Assembly (NCBI GenBank): GCA_945787295.1
Contig: CALZHQ010000017.1
Span: 1 to 43,302 of the forward strand
Source: an uncultured Desulfuromonadales bacterium
Lineage (GTDB): Bacteria; Desulfobacterota; Desulfuromonadia; Desulfuromonadales; Geopsychrobacteraceae
Direction of reading: 5' to 3'
Length of the DNA stretch: 43,302 nt
Below are positions 42,991-43,302 of the stretch, piece by piece. The number at the start of each line of letters is the position of its first letter. The first letter of the stretch is position 1. The notes under the pieces were generated by a model. The model saw only the letters and a program-made list of their open reading frames with translations, did no database searches and was not told the origin of the DNA. The translations under genes and the position numbers were made by a program.

Positions 42991-43302
42991 ATGAGCATCA
43001 AAGTTGAACAGATCGATGCCTGCCGCTGGCGGATCCCCCGCACAGGAAAAATGCGTACCGAAGGTCTGGTCTTCGCCAGTCGCGAGATGATGGGCGATCT
43101 GCGGCAGAGTAATGCTCTGGAGCAGGTGCGTAATGTGGCCACCTTACCCGGCATTGTCGGGCCGTCGATCGCCATGCCTGACATTCATTGGGGGTACGGT
43201 TTCCCGATCGGTGGGGTGGCCGCGTTCGATGACGAAGATGGGGTGGTTTCTCCCGGCGGGGTTGGATACGATATCAATTGTGGGGTCCGGCTGCTGCGAA
43301 CC
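42991..43302 (+). CDS. rtcB: RNA-splicing ligase RtcB (3' truncated by window)
   Basis: The first 104 residues of RtcB, which joins RNA 3'-phosphate or 2',3'-cyclic phosphate to 5'-OH ends using GTP and Mn. AGGAAGGG lies 6 nt before the ATG. Visible family motifs: [31 protein letters not shown] and [14 protein letters not shown], containing conserved metal-binding Asp and Cys. The gene runs past the window edge. Confidence 0.95.
   Translation, partial: MSIKVEQIDACRWRIPRTGKMRTEGLVFASREMMGDLRQSNALEQVRNVATLPGIVGPSIAMPDIHWGYGFPIGGVAAFDDEDGVVSPGGVGYDINCGVRLLRT

Overview
The window looks like chromosome from an anaerobic, respiring deltaproteobacterium of the Desulfuromonadales (Geobacter/Desulfuromonas/Pelobacter type). 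This is inferred from gene content: complex I, a 2-oxoacid:ferredoxin oxidoreductase operon joined to a CoA ligase, periplasmic thiol-redox genes of the kind used in cytochrome maturation, HDOD, DRTGG and BCAM0308-type proteins, and selenocysteine use. No rRNA, tRNA, CRISPR array, transposase or phage gene was seen.

Layout. 1-2883: end of a complex I operon (nuoM, cut by the window edge, then nuoN). 3334-4370: glutathione S-transferase-like and CoA-binding proteins. 4700-6074 (minus): a PA2778/PA2779-type peptidase pair. 6617-11484 (minus): SulP transporter, secreted transglutaminase-like protein and a two-domain kinase/P-loop protein, then a solitary KAS III (11612-12601). 12602-20150 is more AT-rich and looks accessory: a CDF metal exporter, a small exported protein, a six-gene thiol-redox cluster (TPR, TlpA, CcdA, DsbB, DsbA, VKOR-thioredoxin) and a higBA toxin-antitoxin pair between 50-nt direct repeats. 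20185-25246 (minus): one operon for an XRE-cupin regulator, a CoA ligase fused to a ferredoxin, and a 2-oxoacid:ferredoxin oxidoreductase (alpha, then fused beta-gamma). 25468-32419: threonine aldolase, HDOD, BioD/DRTGG, TPR, YbaK, nitroreductase, macro domain (minus) and endonuclease V. 32470-34152: an XRE regulator with an overlapping 31-codon ORF, then about 1.1 kb holding a sigma-54 promoter, a 49-aa ORF and a MITE-like element. 34153-40175: FKBP, a bidirectional terminator, and the pyruvate dehydrogenase operon aceE-aceF-lpdA (minus). 40311-43302: TAXI binding protein (minus), an ArsC-like selenoprotein, a BCAM0308 protein, archease and the start of rtcB.

The main result is two genes interrupted by in-frame UGA that read as selenoproteins. 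The VKOR-thioredoxin gene is conventionally cut at 18692, but the same frame runs to 18911 and supplies the missing thioredoxin domain, with UGA at the first position of what is normally a CxxC motif (UPAC). A perfect hairpin with GG at its tip begins 12 nt after the UGA. The second gene (41416-41754) has UGA at residue 12 (UTSC), again followed by a perfect hairpin with G in the loop. An annotation treating UGA only as stop would truncate one and lose the active site of the other.

How genes work together: CcdA/TlpA (reducing) sits beside DsbA/DsbB and VKOR (oxidising), so both arms of extracytoplasmic thiol chemistry are in one cluster with two alternative quinone-coupled oxidases. In the 2-oxoacid oxidoreductase operon the only ferredoxin-type subunit is the C-terminus of the CoA ligase, suggesting physical coupling of acid activation and ferredoxin-dependent 2-oxoacid chemistry. 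The PDH operon carries a twelve-copy hexanucleotide repeat in the aceF linker.
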